Shown piece after piece: positions 62,550-64,000 of a stretch of 64,000 nucleotides of DNA. A program made the translations under genes and the position numbers. The stretch comes from Roseiarcus sp963776665 (GTDB lineage Bacteria; Pseudomonadota; Alphaproteobacteria; Rhizobiales; Beijerinckiaceae), in assembly GCA_963776665.1 (NCBI GenBank), contig CAVZNQ010000030.1, positions 20,179 through 84,178 on the forward strand, given 5' to 3'. Below the pieces are notes generated by a model. That model ran no database searches, was not told where the DNA came from, and saw only the letters and a list, made by a program, of their open reading frames with translations. Each line of letters starts with the position of its first letter. The stretch's first letter is position 1.

Positions 62550-62685
62550 GCGCCGAGGCTAACACAGCCGGGACAGCCCGAGAATTTGCTCTGATGGTGT
62601 GGACGTCGCCCGCGCGGCATCTGGCTCAATGAAGAGCCGTGCCAAGATGGTTGTCGTTGAAACAACATCTGAAGGAGCGACGTCC

Positions 62686-63726
62686 GTGGGAAAGTCTATC
62701 ATCGATTTGTCATCTGTCACCACCGTCGGGCTCGATCTGGCCAAGCACGTCTTTCAAGTCCACGGCGTTGATGCTTTGGGGCGTGTCGTGGTCGCCAAAC
62801 CGATCAGGCGCAACAAGCTGCTGGAGTTTTTCGCTTCGTTGCCACGTTGCCTGGTGGGGCTTGAGGCCTCCGGGTCGGCGCATCACTGGGCGCGCGAGCT
62901 GATCAAGCTTGGCCATGACGCGCGCATGATGCCTCCGGCTTATGTGAAGCCTTACATCCGTCGGCAGAAGAACGACGCGGCGGATGCGGCGGCAATCTGC
63001 GAGGCGGTGACGCGGCCTTCGATGCGGTTTGTCGGTGTGCGCTCGCTTGCGAACCAGGCGGCGTTGATGCGTCACAAGGCGCGGGAGATGTTGGTCTCTC
63101 AGCGAACGCAATTGCTGAACGGCTTGCGCGGCCACTTGACCGAGGTCGGCGTCATCGCGGCGCAGGGGCCCAGACACGCCCGCGAACTGGCCGAGCTGAT
63201 CGAGGCCTGCGACGAGACAGTCCCGTTTGAAGTGTGCGAGGCGCTGGCGCCGCTCGTGGTGCAATTGCGGAATCTCGACGAAGCGATCGCGCGGCTTGAC
63301 CGGACGATCGTGAAGATGGCGCAGAAGGATGAAACGGCGCGCCGGCTGATGAGCATTCCTGGGTTCGGCCCGATCACCGCCTCGGCAATGGCGGCGACCG
63401 TTCAGGATACCTCCGGTTTCGCCGGCCCGCGCGAGTTCGCCGCCTTTCTCGGACTGACTCCCAAGCAGAACTCTTCCGGCGGCAAGCCGAAGCTCGGGCG
63501 CATCTCGAAGATGGGCAATCGGAACTTGCGCAAACTGCTCGTCGTCGGCGCGCATGCGGTGTTGTTTCACCGTAAGCCCCACACCGATCCGTTGCGGATG
63601 TGGGCGAAGAAGCTGATCGAGAAGAAACCCTTCAAGCTCGTCGCCGTGGCGCTCGCCAACAAGATGGCGCGCATCGCCTTCGCGATCCTGCGGAGCAAGA
63701 CGGTCTATCGGGAAATTCCGGCGTAG
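62686..63726 (+). CDS. IS110-family (IS1111 subgroup) transposase
   Basis: The 346-residue DEDD recombinase has TVGLDLAKHVFQVHGVDALG (first Asp about 17), CLVGLEASGSAHHWARELIKLGHDARMMPPAYVKPYIRRQKNDAADAAAICEA (Glu and the Asp pair), and the Tnp_IS116/110 domain LMSIPGFGPITASAMAAT...REFAAFLGLTPKQNSSGGKPKLGRISKMGNRNLRKLLV containing the conserved Ser. GTG 62686 follows AAGGAG at good spacing and is preferred. The frame stays open to 62599, giving 375 codons if an upstream start is used. The gene appears intact. Confidence 0.9.
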   Translation: MGKSIIDLSSVTTVGLDLAKHVFQVHGVDALGRVVVAKPIRRNKLLEFFASLPRCLVGLEASGSAHHWARELIKLGHDARMMPPAYVKPYIRRQKNDAADAAAICEAVTRPSMRFVGVRSLANQAALMRHKAREMLVSQRTQLLNGLRGHLTEVGVIAAQGPRHARELAELIEACDETVPFEVCEALAPLVVQLRNLDEAIARLDRTIVKMAQKDETARRLMSIPGFGPITASAMAATVQDTSGFAGPREFAAFLGLTPKQNSSGGKPKLGRISKMGNRNLRKLLVVGAHAVLFHRKPHTDPLRMWAKKLIEKKPFKLVAVALANKMARIAFAILRSKTVYREIPA

Positions 63727-63986
63727 CCGGCGTCGGTGGGGTTCGCGGGCCGGGCTCAACAAGAGCCGGGCGGCAAAAGGAATCGAGGGTGACCAAGAGG
63801 TGATGCGCAGGAAAGCGGATTGATCCCGAAGCCCGTGGCAGTGTCTGCGCAGTCAAGCGCGCTGCTCTGATCGGGGCAACGGATCAGCGGACAACATCAG
63901 GGCCAGCGGATCCAATTGTCCGCGCGAAAGGCCGAAGACATGACCGCACCCACGACCCGCGCAACGCCAAAAATAGCCCTTGATCG
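63727..63986 (+). ncRNA. candidate bridge/seek RNA region of the IS1111 element
   Basis: IS110-family elements encode a guide RNA (bridge RNA or seekRNA) in a non-coding end. In the IS1111 subgroup it lies downstream of the transposase. Here 260 bases between the stop and the right inverted repeat have no gene but contain stem-forming stretches, for example GGCTC/GAGCC near 63753-63767 and CTGATC/GATCAG at about 63877-63897. The RNA ends and its target- and donor-binding loops were not resolved. Confidence 0.45.
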
Positions 63987-64000
63987 GCGAGCGGCGTCCA

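Larger units (their letters stand above)
58215..64000. mobile_element. genomic island inserted at tRNA-Leu (right end outside the window)
   Basis: Everything after the tRNA is accessory: a broken integrase, a second tyrosine recombinase cassette, transposase fragments and an IS110-family element, with no housekeeping gene. The 3' end of the tRNA is the expected left attachment site. No second copy of its last 15-20 bases was seen before the window ends, so the right boundary must lie beyond 64000. Confidence 0.75.
62600..64000 (+). mobile_element. IS110/IS1111-type insertion sequence
   Basis: A left inverted repeat TGGACGTCGCCCGC (62600-62613) matches the complement of GCGAGCGGCGTCCA (63987-64000) at 12 of 14 positions. 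Terminal inverted repeats together with a DEDD transposase are features of the IS1111 subgroup. The element is about 1.4 kb with a long non-coding 3' part (63727-63986). The true ends may lie a few bases outside the repeats, so the right tip may be just beyond the window. Confidence 0.75.

Noticed and set aside
58215..64000. Right attachment site repeat of tRNA-Leu
   Set aside because: No further copy of the tRNA 3' end was found by eye, so the boundary is probably outside the window.

Overview
The window looks like a chromosome segment of a high-GC alphaproteobacterium, most likely of the order Hyphomicrobiales (Rhizobiales). The evidence is the rimP-nusA-ylxR-infB-rbfA-truB block, a DUF2076 protein, a bdhA-patatin pair, a Gram-negative porin, and generally strong GC bias with ATGA-coupled genes. 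A methylotroph or Beijerinckiaceae-like host would fit, but nothing here fixes the genus.

Layout. 1-6.5 kb: surface polysaccharide genes (galactofuranosyltransferase-like GT2, UDP-galactopyranose mutase, O-antigen ligase-like protein, TylF-type methyltransferase) with a HAD nucleotidase between them. 6.8-12.9 kb: mutY, a DUF721 protein, dapF, an acyltransferase-like membrane protein, an HxlR regulator and a porin. 12.9-16.2 kb: a His-rich secreted protein and a molybdate block (mop-like gene divergent from modABC, with a Mo-box-like palindrome between them). 16.2-19.9 kb: a sugar ABC importer (binding protein, double ATPase, permease). 20.0-23.5 kb: two adjacent acyl-CoA dehydrogenases and a thiolase. 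23.7-29.3 kb: MoeB-like enzyme, DUF2076, purA and a Pro/Ala-rich membrane protein. 29.3-36.8 kb: the translation/transcription operon with an attenuator-like leader. 36.9-42.1 kb: SDR, acyl-CoA synthetase, MarR, gabD, MAPEG. 42.1-51 kb: DUF1015, a type I secretion exporter/adaptor pair, RidA, Ohr, PaiB, a degenerate ion-channel protein, ispG. 51.1-58.0 kb: bdhA, patatin, enoyl-CoA hydratase and branched-chain 2-oxoacid dehydrogenase E2/E1-beta/E1-alpha.

From 58.1 kb the window enters a genomic island at tRNA-Leu(CAG). It holds a broken P4-type integrase, a cluster of three DnaA-box-like sites, a structured minus-strand RNA candidate ending in a terminator, a three-gene cassette (AlpA-like, HTH/zinc-ribbon, tyrosine recombinase), debris of a PAS protein and an IS6 transposase, and an apparently complete IS110/IS1111-type element whose right inverted repeat ends at the last base of the window.

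One observation affects the whole annotation. Ten apparent frameshifts (O-antigen ligase, DUF1624 protein, E2, E1-alpha, and six in the integrase) can all be repaired by removing exactly one base. That uniform polarity points to residual insertion errors in the sequence rather than independent gene decay, so several genes called broken here may be intact.
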